Origin: Labyrinthula sp. Ha
Taxonomy: Eukaryota; Sar; Bigyra; Labyrinthulida; Labyrinthulaceae
Assembly (NCBI GenBank): GCA_015227615.1
Contig: JAALGZ010000018.1
Coordinates: 558,001-622,000, forward strand
Length of the DNA: 64,000 nucleotides
Direction: 5' to 3'
Both the position numbers and the translations under genes were made by a program. The notes under the pieces are model-generated. The model did no database searches, had not been told where the DNA came from, and saw nothing but the letters and a program-made list of their open reading frames with translations. Below are positions 1 to 9,235 of the stretch, piece after piece. Position 1 is the stretch's first letter. Every line of letters begins with the position of its first letter.

Positions 1-711
1 TATCTCGTCAAGTGGCCTTTCCTCTTGCATTGCTTTCATTTTCAACGCATAAGCTGCTCCAGTTGCATGAGGCATCTGCGTAGCCAGAGGTGAGGATATA
101 GTGTGCCAATTAAGTCTTCGCGAGGTATAATGTACTGGCATCTGTCTCCCCTTTCCAGCGTCATCCATAGTTCCAAAGCATTGATCCATCATCTCACCAA
201 AGGTATAGCCTCTATGAAGTAGAACTCCAGCTTCTCTGTATTGAGCAAAGATGGTGTCCTTCTCACTTAGAGAGTCTGCCGATCCAATGTTTATTCCTTC
301 TTCGCCATTGGATGTCATATAAAATGATATTCTTCCTTGCCTTTGAATTTCATATAATATTGAGTCCACAACTTCTACCTTAATCATTGACTTCATCAAA
401 CTTATGGCCTCAGCTTCTGAAAGGGCTAGAGCAACATCAATAGCCTCCTTGGAGTTGAGAACAACGCCATCCTCATCCAACACCCTATAAGATAATCTTT
501 TATTACCAACATCTGGAACTTCAATGTCGCACAAGGGGCTATATTCTCCCCACGGATGTTCTCTGCTGGTCCCAAAACTCGGTTCATTAACAAGACCCTC
601 CGTACCTGAGCTCGACACTCCCAATACACTTTTATTACGACCAAAACCTATTGGGATATTCTTTCTCTGCTTTGAGATTTCAAGCAAACCCTTAAATCTT
701 TTCATGAACAT
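1..711 (-). CDS. BCKDHA: 2-oxoisovalerate dehydrogenase E1-alpha (BCKDH E1a), N-terminal part
   Basis: Thiamine-diphosphate E1-alpha subunit of the mitochondrial branched-chain 2-oxoacid dehydrogenase complex, which oxidatively decarboxylates the keto acids of Leu, Ile and Val. The minus strand is open from ATG at 711 to the left edge (237 codons, no intron) and the gene continues outside the window. Family landmarks in order: VPDVGNKRLSYRVLDEDG near residues 65-82, ILYEIQRQGRISFYMTSNGE near 118-137, EGINIGSADSL, FAQYREAGVLLHRGYTFGEM near 155-174, GKGRQMPVHY and ISSPLATQMPHATGAAYA near the break. The first roughly 35 residues are basic and start MFMKRFKGLLEISKQRK, as in a mitochondrial presequence. 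An in-frame TAG shortly upstream fixes the start region. It shares a 104-bp divergent promoter with the DUF3228 gene. Most of the thiamine-diphosphate pocket lies off-window. Confidence 0.95.
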   Translation of the reverse strand, partial: MFMKRFKGLLEISKQRKNIPIGFGRNKSVLGVSSSGTEGLVNEPSFGTSREHPWGEYSPLCDIEVPDVGNKRLSYRVLDEDGVVLNSKEAIDVALALSEAEAISLMKSMIKVEVVDSILYEIQRQGRISFYMTSNGEEGINIGSADSLSEKDTIFAQYREAGVLLHRGYTFGEMMDQCFGTMDDAGKGRQMPVHYTSRRLNWHTISSPLATQMPHATGAAYALKMKAMQEERPLDEI

Positions 712-815
712 TGTTGATATTTTCTACTCAACGGCTTTCTCTTTCTTTCCCCAGCATACATTGAACCAACTGGGACATTAGTCATTTTGGGCAGATAAAA
801 GATACAATTTCAAGA
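712..815. promoter_or_regulatory. divergent promoter of BCKDHA and the DUF3228 gene
   Basis: Only 104 bp separate the two start codons, so both core promoters must lie here or inside the genes. The interval holds the word ATTTTGGGCAGATAA at 784-798, found identically upstream of the HPPD-like gene, and a pyrimidine run (ctttctctttctttcc). No convincing TATA box is visible. That it is a promoter is inferred from geometry. Confidence 0.6.
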
Positions 816-1424
816 ATGAATAAACTTGTAGTAATAGATAAGTTTTGTCTACGGCAGTTCAATTCAAGATCTGGAGCAAGCAACCAAATAAAAATGTCGG
901 TGAAGGAGGTGGAAGAAAAACTGAACAAACTTATTTTAGATGAAGGTGGATTAAGTGCATTAAAACCTGGCTATGCTCCATTTTGTAAGCATCTGTTTGT
1001 TGAAAACTTTTGTGGTTTGGAGAACACAACGATTGAAATAAACTCTGAAGTTGAAAAACTAATTAAAACTCGATATCATGCAAGGAATCAGAATGAACTA
1101 CCTGTTTTAGAAAGGTTTTGTCTGAGAGCAAGTTTTGATAAACTCCCACGGGCAAAATATCTTGACTGCATTTTGTATTCGCGGGAGCAAATTCGAAAAG
1201 AGAATACGGATATGGGTGAAAAAGAGCAAGAAACAGATGCTGCTTATGGAGTTGTATCGATTAAGCCACAAGATGTTGACTATGAGCTCCCTATGAATCC
1301 AATTACACAGTTTCGCAATGCTCTTGGAAAAGAACATGGGGGTTCTGAAGTTCCCATCAATGCAGAAGAATATAGAAAAAGTGTTGATTTCTGGTCTAAA
1401 CACGTTTCAGTATTGGACGAATAA
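816..1424 (+). CDS. DUF3228 family protein
   Basis: A 202-residue protein recognised by pattern as the conserved eukaryotic/bacterial DUF3228 family, whose biochemical role I do not know. Landmarks: GYAPFCKHLFVENF near residues 52-65, ELPVLERF near 93-100, AKYLDCILYSREQ near 111-123, GVVSIKPQDVDYELPMNPIT near 144-163, RNALGKEHGGSEVP and a C-terminal SVDFWSKHV. The ATG at 816 is preferred over Met27 because the first residues (VVIDKFCLRQFN) resemble the family's N-terminal strand. It is intronless, soluble by composition, and has no clear targeting signal. It is transcribed divergently from BCKDHA and converges on coronin, with 173 bp between the stops. The assignment rests on remembered motifs; a Pfam search would settle it. 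Confidence 0.75.
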   Translation: MNKLVVIDKFCLRQFNSRSGASNQIKMSVKEVEEKLNKLILDEGGLSALKPGYAPFCKHLFVENFCGLENTTIEINSEVEKLIKTRYHARNQNELPVLERFCLRASFDKLPRAKYLDCILYSREQIRKENTDMGEKEQETDAAYGVVSIKPQDVDYELPMNPITQFRNALGKEHGGSEVPINAEEYRKSVDFWSKHVSVLDE

Positions 1425-1597
1425 AACCTGGCCGCTAACCAGCTCACCAAATTGAGAGAAAGTAGTCTGTGCTGTGAAGAAAATATAGAAGTGTTATATA
1501 GGGTCCTACTCTTTCGTTATGCTTAAGGCAACAAAGGTTCTAACAATGGTTTGAAGACCCGTGATTTGATATTACAACACGCCGATCCAATTTCTGT

Positions 1598-3097
1598 TTA
1601 TTTGAGTTCACTTGGCATCTCTGGAATTTCCTTTCCAAGCCCCAAAGATTCCATCTTGTCCCTCAGAGTGGCAATGTATTCCTTGGCAAGTTTTAACCTT
1701 TGTTCACTTGCTCTTGGTGTTAAGCTTCCATTTCGTCTTGGACTTTTTAAACCAGTATTTAAATTTAGACTAAGCTTGACGATTTTGCCTCTCTAAAAAT
1801 TAACAGTTTCTCTCAAAGTACCTCTTTTGGATCAAGACTCATCCGCTTTGGTTCCAAATCTTTGCCTTCCTTCCACGCTTTCAAACTAGCCGCTGGAACT
1901 GGGGCATAGCAAGGGGGAAACATTTCTTCTTGAAATACTTCACTTTTTGTTGGTTTATAAAACCTTAGCGGTTCAATTGAATCAACTGTCAATCTCAAAA
2001 AGCGAGCAACTTCATTTTTCTCTATGTCAAGTGCATGTTTAGGCAGAGCACACATTCCCTAAGAATAAGCCAGTTTGCGAAAAAATACTTTTGTTGGTTT
2101 ATTATGTCTGAATTCATCTAACTTATATTGAAAAGGTTTCTCATCCGTGATTTCAAAATATCGTACATTCGCATCTCCCTTTCCACCTATGTAAAGCATA
2201 TTTAAATCACCATCATGAAACGGCATTAAACCACCAGAACTTCTATCCATCTTAACCTCAGCAAGTTGCCCATTCTTTGGTCCACTTATATTTCGTAAAT
2301 CAAATATCTTGAATCCCCGAGACGCATTTCGGGCAAATCCACAAGTTATAATCTTATTATCACCAGCAAAAAGAACTTTTGCACCTTTATTTCCATCATG
2401 GGCTGTCCACTGATGTACAATTTCTTCCGCTCTTGGATCAAGAAGAGTAACTAACTTATCCTGGGAACTTGCTAGAATAAATGAGGTTGTGTCATTAAAG
2501 CATATATCTTGTATTTTTGCTTCAATATCAAACGAGTAAACATTCTTGCCCTCTGCTGCATCCCAGACCTTTACCTTTTGATCAGCGGATCCCGAGAGCA
2601 CTAACCTATCAACATTCTGGCTCCACTTTATATTAGTAACTTTCTTTCCGTGCTCTCCAAGTCTTAAAAAAGGTTGAGAGACATTTTCTCTTGGCAGTGT
2701 GTCCAATTTCCAAAGCAAAACACAACCATCTTCCCCTCCACTTGACAGTAAACATTCTCCTAGATAATAAGACTTTTCAAAAGAACATACTATTATCAAA
2801 ATTTATTTTATCCAAGCTAAGAGTTGAATTAATATGAGGTGAAAATTCAAAATCAATTGTTTTTCCTTTGTGTCCATCAAGTAAAGGTAAATTTGGTGAT
2901 ACTTTTCCTGGAGAATCCAAAGGAAGTAATGTTAATGTGCCTCGAGAAACACAAAATGCAATATATTGTCCATCTGATTTAATATGCAATTGCTCACCAG
3001 TTGTAGGTGCATGTTTTAAATCTGTAAATGCTGCATCTTGTTTTGCTGATTCGCCATAGACGTGACGAACTTTACTTGATCTTACAAATCTGGACAT
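1598..3097 (-). CDS. coronin (WD-repeat actin-binding protein), four exons
   Basis: Actin-filament regulator that works with the Arp2/3 complex and cofilin at the cortex and in endocytosis. CDS joins 3097-2791, 2759-2089, 2058-1822 and 1792-1598, giving 469 residues, normal for a short coronin. It opens with the family signature MSRFVRSSKVRHVYG, then WD repeats including LSSGGEDGCVLLWKL, VLSGSADQKVKVWDA, ILASSQDKLVTLLDPR and TCGFARNASRGFKIFDLRN, then the coronin extension (MCALPKHALDIEKNEVARFLRL, with FQEEMFPPCYAP), and ends in a short coiled coil (EQRLKLAKEYIATLRDKMESLG) expected to oligomerise. Introns of 31, 30 and 29 nt (GT..AG) keep frame and homology across each joint; without splicing the frame stops at every one. 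A TGACGTGGCA word lies about 28 bp upstream of the ATG. Confidence 0.93.
1793..1821 (-). other. coronin intron 3, 29 nt
   Basis: GTACTT donor and TTTAG acceptor, phase 0. Retention meets TGA at the third codon. Splicing adds a 64-residue exon that ends in the expected coiled coil. Confidence 0.85.
2059..2088 (-). other. coronin intron 2, 30 nt
   Basis: GTATTT donor and CTTAG acceptor, phase 0. The length is a multiple of three, but the TAG of the acceptor falls in frame, so retention still terminates translation. Splicing gives PTKGMCALPKHALD, the coronin post-WD extension. Confidence 0.9.
2760..2790 (-). other. coronin intron 1, 31 nt
   Basis: GTATGT donor and TCTAG acceptor, phase 1. Joining the flanks gives DNRECLLSSGGEDG, the expected blade of the WD domain. 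If retained, an in-frame TGA follows the donor within a few codons. Confidence 0.9.
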
Positions 3098-3124
3098 TTC
3101 GTTTGTGTCTCACTGGTAAAGTGA

Positions 3125-3134
3125 TGACGTGGCA
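3125..3134. promoter_or_regulatory. ACGT-core (G-box/bZIP-like) word upstream of coronin
   Basis: TGACGTGGCA lies 28-37 bp upstream of the coronin ATG. ACGT-core words bind bZIP factors in many eukaryotes. A TTACCGTTAA (MYB-like core) follows at 3191-3200. Both are single matches and remain suggestive only. Confidence 0.25.
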
Positions 3135-5481
3135 TAGTGATTATATATTTAGTTAAATTACAATAATATATTTTTTCATACTTGAATAGATTACCGTTAA
3201 ATTGATAAAGTTTAGAAACACAAATTTAATCTGCTTTTAAAAAATGATAAGATATTCATTTATATATTTATTTCTTAGACAGAATGATGCCAAATTTTCA
3301 GATTAGAGGAATTAGATTTAATACTAGTAGTTTGTTACTAATCAAGGGTATTAGCATGTTAATAACTGTAGGTTTTCCTTTGATATTCACCGAGAATATT
3401 AAATGCATTTAAGAAGATTTTTTATGTATATCTTATTTAATATTTACATTTTTGACCATGGCTACTTAATTTAAATCTTTTCGGGGGAGAAGCACTCGTA
3501 CATCATTGTAGCATCTAAGCTTTAACGCTGTAAGTGCCAATTATTAAGACTAAGGGTATTTGTGCCATGGGAAGTAAAAAAGTAGAAATTAAATTATCTT
3601 AGATTTACACTACCTGAATTTTTCTATGAAACATGTAAATGCTATTGTTTGGAGCTTAAAAGCGTATAATCAAGAAAATTAAGGAATGGTACAATGAATG
3701 GATTATTCTAGCTAGATTTCTTAGGGTTGTGGCAAAATCTTCCCATGCTAAACATTAATGAGCATATCTTTAACCATAAATTTGCTTAGCCTAAATCGAC
3801 CATACAAAGAGCAATATTTTATAATGCACTTTAAGAATATATGACATTCAGATTTTCTTGGATATTAACACCTTCAGATGAGCAACTAAATAACAAGAAG
3901 AATTAGCTCCGTTATAGTTTGTACCATGTACCAACAATGGTTTTTAGCCAACCAAAAAACCTAACTCGATGCAAAGAGTGAAAGATTAATATTATAATAT
4001 TAGTTTATACATACACTGTACTTGTCCTCTTTTAAACCTGCATCATAGAACTTTTCTCGTGAATTTTGTAAGCTCAGCTTTCTTAAGAATTTGGTTGATC
4101 TCGTAACCTTGGCGCAATAGTTCATGCGATTATTCTTAAATCATTCATAGTCTAGTATTAGGTAGGTATTGCCTCCAAATATTTTCATGATATCACGTAA
4201 TTGCTAAAGTCTCAGACTACCGGCAGTAAGAAATGTTAAACAAATGAAATACTGGGTAATAAAATATCGACCTTATTAAGATCCTTTTTTATGCTAAGTT
4301 TTGCAGACCTATATCTAAAACAGACCTTAGATCAGCTTGTAATATACAAATAAATCTAGCTTGCATGTCTGAGTTAATAAAATTTCAGCAATATTCTGTT
4401 CTTTTTCATTTAGAGTATAATGTACAAGTTAAATAGATATAAGCTACTATCATACTCTTATGTTGTCAACTTGGTGCCTCTAGAAAAAATTCCAACCCCT
4501 TGTTTTAAGGCAAAATCAAATTTGTTTATTTTGCTTCCATAATTACAATGAAAGTAACGTGACATCGATGACTTTGTGGTTTAAGTTTTTTGTGTTTCCG
4601 GCATGGAAACAGATTAACTATATACTTTTCCAAACACCTAATTTTGCCGGACCGATAGGTCTATAGGCATTTATTTCAGTACAGGCTAGGTAGAAGATAA
4701 GACAGCTAGTATGGAACCCTATCTGATGTTGCTAGATGACCCAATTTATGTTTTAAGTCGCGGTGAGTGACTTTAAGAATAATGACACCGGTCTTCCTCA
4801 CCTTTGGTTAATTTATTCAGGTTAGGCTTTAAACAAAAATTTATGAGTACTCAAAATAAAAAAAAAACAGATATTCCTTTCTCGTCCATTGCATTCCGTC
4901 GGAACCGATATTACTTAAGCTGCTAAACTAAATTGGTTATTAACACGTTGAAGAGGCTGTACAGAGATAAAGTAAGAAAGGTAGGGTCACGAGATAATTT
5001 CCCTCAGGCTCGTATAATAAATCACTAGCTTAAGAGAGACTTTGGCGGGAAAAATAATCGAATAAATTAGTAGAAAACAGATGTTACGTTCTTAGCTACT
5101 TTCTGCCTTTTGTCTTTGATAGTAGGAGTAACAACAGATTCTTTAGGCAACTGCCGGCTGTTGCACGCATCCTGTATTGAACACCCTGAAAACTTAGACC
5201 ATGTATTTTTGCTATAAAAATATTTCTTAAATAATGATTCTATTTTTATTAACATTTTTTAGCTTCTCCAGCTCAAGACTTTTTTTTTGGTTCATTTGGA
5301 TATGAAACCGGACCTGCAAACTGCGTTTATCGCTTACATGAGACTACAAAGGGCACTAGTTGCGGCTTATTATACTTGTAAAAATGCATCAAATTTTATT
5401 CGCTAAGATCCCCCTCTATAGCGCTAAGAGACGCAACTGTCTTTCCTAGTCTTGGTTATATCAACACATAATTCGTAACGC
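3135..5481. other. non-coding stretch, 2.3 kb
   Basis: AT-rich sequence with stops dense in all frames; the longest open frame (5067-5255, minus) resembles nothing I know. I see no tRNA, repeat array or transposon domain here. An 18-bp word at 3905-3922 (AGCTCCGTTATAGTTTGT) recurs with one change at 13323-13340. Confidence 0.5.
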
Positions 5482-5485
5482 AAAA
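5482..5485 (-). terminator. RNA polymerase III terminator of tRNA-Ser
   Basis: A TTTT run on the minus strand begins 10 nt after the discriminator base of the tRNA, as expected for Pol III termination. Confidence 0.7.
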
Positions 5486-5494
5486 GTAAGAAGA

Positions 5495-5575
5495 CGACAA
5501 CAGCAGGATTCGAACCTGCGCGTCTAACGACAAGAGTTTTCTAAACTCTCCCCTTAACCACTCGGGCATGTTGCC
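5495..5575 (-). tRNA. tRNA-Ser (anticodon AGA)
   Basis: Class II tRNA of 81 nt. The acceptor stem GGCAACA pairs with TGTTGTC (one G-U), followed by discriminator G with no encoded CCA. The D stem is CCC/GGG. The anticodon stem AGAGT/ACTCT encloses the 7-nt loop TTAGAAA, anticodon AGA (reads UCU and, with inosine, UCC/UCA). A long variable arm (about 13 nt) is typical of serine. The T arm is GCAGG-TTCGAAT-CCTGC, a strong B box. There is no intron. A TTTT terminator follows. It lies about 200 bp upstream of the PI-PLC gene on the opposite strand. Confidence 0.97.
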
Positions 5576-5780
5576 TTTTGCGAAAGAAGACTGAGTAATA
5601 CCAATTAAGAAAGTATTAAAGGATTAGTAAGTCATAAACAGCATCCAAAAGTATTACGCCTCCTACGAGACCAACACCTATCTTCTACCTTTTCCATCGT
5701 ATTCATAAGAAGCCTACAAGGCTAAGAATGTTCGCCTGAAGAGATCCGACATAAGAAGCATTGATAGACGTGTGATAACA

Positions 5781-8700
5781 ATGTTGGAGGAGCAGCATAA
5801 CCTTTTTTCAAGTAGAAGGGAAAATGGTAAGAGAGAACATGTCTCAAACTTATTCGGTGATAATGAAATTGAAGTTCAGGCTCAGAGTTCATTCAAGGGG
5901 AATCATCTAAAAGTTCACCATACTGTAAGTTTTAAGCTAGAAGAAAAGAAAAAGAAGAAGTTTATGAGTGATGTTAGGCAAATATTAAAGAAGAAAAGAC
6001 AGCCCAGTTTGTCAAGGTTCCAAAACAAGTTTTCGCCAGGAGATGGAAAAATATATGTCAACAGTCGAAAAAAAGAACATAAGGGTAGTATGGCTAGTTT
6101 TTGTCAAGGAGTCTATGAGTTTTTGGAAGAGTTCGCTGCCACTTTCTGCTGTAAGGCCTGTTCTTTTGGGGGAATACCAGAAGTTGAGGTAGGCGGAGAT
6201 ACAGTTGGTGAATTACCTAAGTTTAAAACATTTGAAGAACGAATGTATGAAGAATGGAAAAAAATAAAAGGTCATAATTCTGGTTCTTTGTCTCTCCAGG
6301 ATCTAAAAGCGATCTTAAGAAGGTTAAATGTTTCGTTACCTCACCAAGACGTTGTTGATTTTATGAAGAAATTTGATGAAGAATCAAAAGGAGAGCTTAA
6401 TTTTGAGCACTTTGTAAAGATGTTTCCATCTTTACAATCTGTACCCGATTTAAGAGTTGAATTCTTACGAGCTAAATTAATGATTAGCGATCAAGATGAA
6501 TTAATCGATACATTAGGAGTAACAGTATCACCTAATTGGCAGAAAGTGAAGAAAGAATTCTTGCTCCCTCGTAATCTCCAATGGTTTCTGCAACATGACT
6601 CGAATCGCTCTTACATACCGTCTCTAGATGAGTGCTCAGAAATTATCAAGTTGTACTCTCCTCAAAGAATAGAAGATGAAGAAAAAAGGAAGAAGTTGGA
6701 AGAGCAAACTAATAAAAAACCTGAGAATAGGTTTAGAGGAGCAAGTCTTGGGAGCTACGGTGAATCAATTTCAAACACTTTGTCTATGATGTCTCCCCAA
6801 GCAGCAGTATCCACAATTGGAGCAAGTGTCACTAGTCTATTTCGGGCGTACAGTTCACCTAAGCCTTTGGATGAAGTTTCTCGAGAATCTGCAGTTATTG
6901 AAGAACCTCAAATGAGTTACGAGAGTTTTGTGTCAATGCTTACAGACACAAGAAAAAATTCTGTGATCAATAAAGAGTTGGTAAATAAGGTCTATCAGGA
7001 TATGACACAGCCTTTGAGCCACTACTTTATTTCCTCCTCACACAACTCTTATCTCAATGGAAACCAGCTTAACTCTGACTCCTCCCCTGGAGCAATCAAA
7101 AGGATACTTAAGGCAGGTGTTAGAGTTATCGAACTGGATTGCTGGGATGGTGCTGATGGACAGCCTATTGTGACTCATGGTCATACATTATGTAAGCCAA
7201 CGACATTGCAAGAATGTGTCGAGGCCGTGAACACTTATGCTTTTATTACAAGTGAGTACCCAGTGATTTTAACCTTGGAGAACCATTGTAATTTGAAACA
7301 GCAGGCTGAACAGGTCAGAATATTTAATTCAGTATTTGGAGATAAACTTTTCAGGTTTGATTCCCTGTACCCGGTTCCTGAAAATATAAGTGAAAGTTCT
7401 AGGAGGGAATTTTTAGAAAAAGCCGGACCCTTAGATTGGTTATCTCCAGAGGATTTGAAGGGAAGAATTGTTCTAAGAGACAGATGTGTTAAGAAGAAGA
7501 AAAATAAAGAAGCGAAGGAGTTTCCCAATTCTTCACCCGTTGATCGAGTAGATAATGCAAATAAGTTTGGCACAGCGGCAAAGACGAAAAATTATGTGCT
7601 TACTGCTGCAAAAAATGCGACGAAACAACCCATTGCAAAGTTGAAGAAGACCAAATTGCCAGGAAACATGAATATAGGTGTTCCTAGAAGGGGATCTGGC
7701 TCTGGAAGGTTGGAGCAAAAACACACAACTCATGGGTTAAGACAGGACATTTTAACTAACTCACCTGAGCTTTTGGCTAAGAAACCACAGGGAAAGAGTT
7801 TCTTGAGGGCACATAGCTTAGAAACCTATTTAATTGGTAGCGCACAAAGTGATAAGTTGAAGTTAAGGGAAATAAATGATCTTCGTACTTTAAGTACAAC
7901 TTCTGCAAACAGCGATGTTTCAAATGCGGGTGCACTAGATTCAATTCAATCAAAAAAGAAAGTGAAGCAAGGAAAATCTAAAGCACCTGGAAAAGATCTT
8001 GAACTCTTGCGATTAGTTTACATTCGAAACGTATCATTGGCAGTGAACAATGGAAACTTTGATGAAATTGTTGAGCAGCAAAAGTCAGTTGACACCGGAA
8101 AAGAAAATAGGATGATGCTTGTTTCTCCTGACTTTGCCTCATCTTCTTCAATAAAGGAATCACAAATGAAAAAACTCGTTCAGCCTGGTCATAATTCTGC
8201 TATGCTCAATACATACACTAAAAAACACTTAATAAGAGCATACCCTGCAGGTACAAGAATTTATTCAACTAACTTTGATCCCATTCCAGCCTGGAATGCG
8301 GGAATACAGATTGTGGCCCTTAATTATCAGAGTTTGAAGTTGAAGGTATGGCTTAATGAAGGAAAGTTTATGCTCAACGGCAAATGTGGCTATATATTAA
8401 AGCCTCCACAGATGCTTCAGAGTGCTGATGTTGGTGTTGTTCAATCGAAACGGCGCACTGGCTCGGTTGAAGAGTTACCAGCTTTGAGACCCTGGACCCT
8501 GGATCATAAGAGCTTTAAGCCCAGGAACTTAAGGGTAAGAGTGATATCAGCTCACTATTTACCAAAAACACTCTCTTCTATGAAATTTGCAAACGAGAAG
8601 TTGATCATTAACCCATTTGTTGAAGTCAAACTTCGAGGTATTAAAAGCGAGGATTATAAGACACAGTGGGTAAAGGAAAATGGTTTTAATCCTAGATGGA

Positions 8701-8924
8701 ATGAAGAGTTTTTGTTTAAAGTACATTTTGTGCCTCTGGCTCTACTTGCCTTTGTTGTAAAGTCAAAGAATAGTGGTAATGAGGGTGCTTTCGTTGCCCA
8801 AAGAGTTGTTCCAGTAGAAGCTATTCTGGAAGGGACCCGAGTTGTTAATCTGTCTTATAAGAATGGTTCAAGAATTGACACAGCATATTTGCTCTGTCAT
8901 TTTACTTGGGAAGTCAGTCCTTGA
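5781..8924 (+). CDS. phosphoinositide-specific phospholipase C (delta-like)
   Basis: Hydrolyses PtdIns(4,5)P2 to IP3 and diacylglycerol at membranes. The first ATG is at 5781 (1047 residues); a GTG extension just before it is not needed. Domains: a basic N-terminal region with a Cys-rich patch near residues 110-120 and no clear PH domain; two degenerate EF-hands near 150-220; catalytic X box near 408-510 with ISSSHNSYL (first catalytic His) and VTHGHTL (second His); a long basic X-Y linker (about 580-780, rich in KKK); Y box near 800-875 (LIRAYPAGTRIYSTNFDPIPAWNAG, split here only for reading); and a C2 domain near 912-1045 (RVRVISAHYLPK, NPFVEVKL, NPRWNEEFLFKV). Order and catalytic residues match the delta/plant-like class, but the linker is unusually long. 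Intronless. It converges with the HPPD-like gene. Confidence 0.95.
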   Translation: MLEEQHNLFSSRRENGKREHVSNLFGDNEIEVQAQSSFKGNHLKVHHTVSFKLEEKKKKKFMSDVRQILKKKRQPSLSRFQNKFSPGDGKIYVNSRKKEHKGSMASFCQGVYEFLEEFAATFCCKACSFGGIPEVEVGGDTVGELPKFKTFEERMYEEWKKIKGHNSGSLSLQDLKAILRRLNVSLPHQDVVDFMKKFDEESKGELNFEHFVKMFPSLQSVPDLRVEFLRAKLMISDQDELIDTLGVTVSPNWQKVKKEFLLPRNLQWFLQHDSNRSYIPSLDECSEIIKLYSPQRIEDEEKRKKLEEQTNKKPENRFRGASLGSYGESISNTLSMMSPQAAVSTIGASVTSLFRAYSSPKPLDEVSRESAVIEEPQMSYESFVSMLTDTRKNSVINKELVNKVYQDMTQPLSHYFISSSHNSYLNGNQLNSDSSPGAIKRILKAGVRVIELDCWDGADGQPIVTHGHTLCKPTTLQECVEAVNTYAFITSEYPVILTLENHCNLKQQAEQVRIFNSVFGDKLFRFDSLYPVPENISESSRREFLEKAGPLDWLSPEDLKGRIVLRDRCVKKKKNKEAKEFPNSSPVDRVDNANKFGTAAKTKNYVLTAAKNATKQPIAKLKKTKLPGNMNIGVPRRGSGSGRLEQKHTTHGLRQDILTNSPELLAKKPQGKSFLRAHSLETYLIGSAQSDKLKLREINDLRTLSTTSANSDVSNAGALDSIQSKKKVKQGKSKAPGKDLELLRLVYIRNVSLAVNNGNFDEIVEQQKSVDTGKENRMMLVSPDFASSSSIKESQMKKLVQPGHNSAMLNTYTKKHLIRAYPAGTRIYSTNFDPIPAWNAGIQIVALNYQSLKLKVWLNEGKFMLNGKCGYILKPPQMLQSADVGVVQSKRRTGSVEELPALRPWTLDHKSFKPRNLRVRVISAHYLPKTLSSMKFANEKLIINPFVEVKLRGIKSEDYKTQWVKENGFNPRWNEEFLFKVHFVPLALLAFVVKSKNSGNEGAFVAQRVVPVEAILEGTRVVNLSYKNGSRIDTAYLLCHFTWEVSP

Positions 8925-9235
8925 AGCTAATTTTCCTTTTAGATATCTACTTTAGTTCATATGGTTGCATCTTGGAGTCTAGCTGTTTTTCGGTTGATGG
9001 TGAAAGGTATAGTGGTCTGTGGCATATCCTTATCGAAATTTTAATCTACGCCTCCTCGGAGTTAGTATTCCAACGCTTCGCCCTTTGTTGAAAAGGACGT
9101 GCAATATGAAACTATCGTAATTCTTATTTTTTGTACAGTTTTATTATTTTGAGCTGAAGTGCCTTTATTCAGTTTTGACGAGAGTAAAACGTTAATTAGG
9201 AGTTTTTCCAACCGTCTAGAAAGAAGCCACCTATG
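8925..9235. other. convergent intergenic spacer, 311 bp
   Basis: Holds the 3' ends of PI-PLC (plus) and the HPPD-like gene (minus). No further gene or repeat is seen. Confidence 0.6.

Noticed and set aside
524-781. Plus-strand open frame of 85 codons
   Set aside because: It is the shadow of BCKDHA, whose minus-strand frame has clear homology over the same bases.
5772-5780. GTG start three codons upstream for PI-PLC
   Set aside because: Eukaryotic nuclear genes start at ATG; the ATG at 5781 follows directly. The same reasoning moved the starts of NudC, the DEAD-box gene and the gene at 37350.
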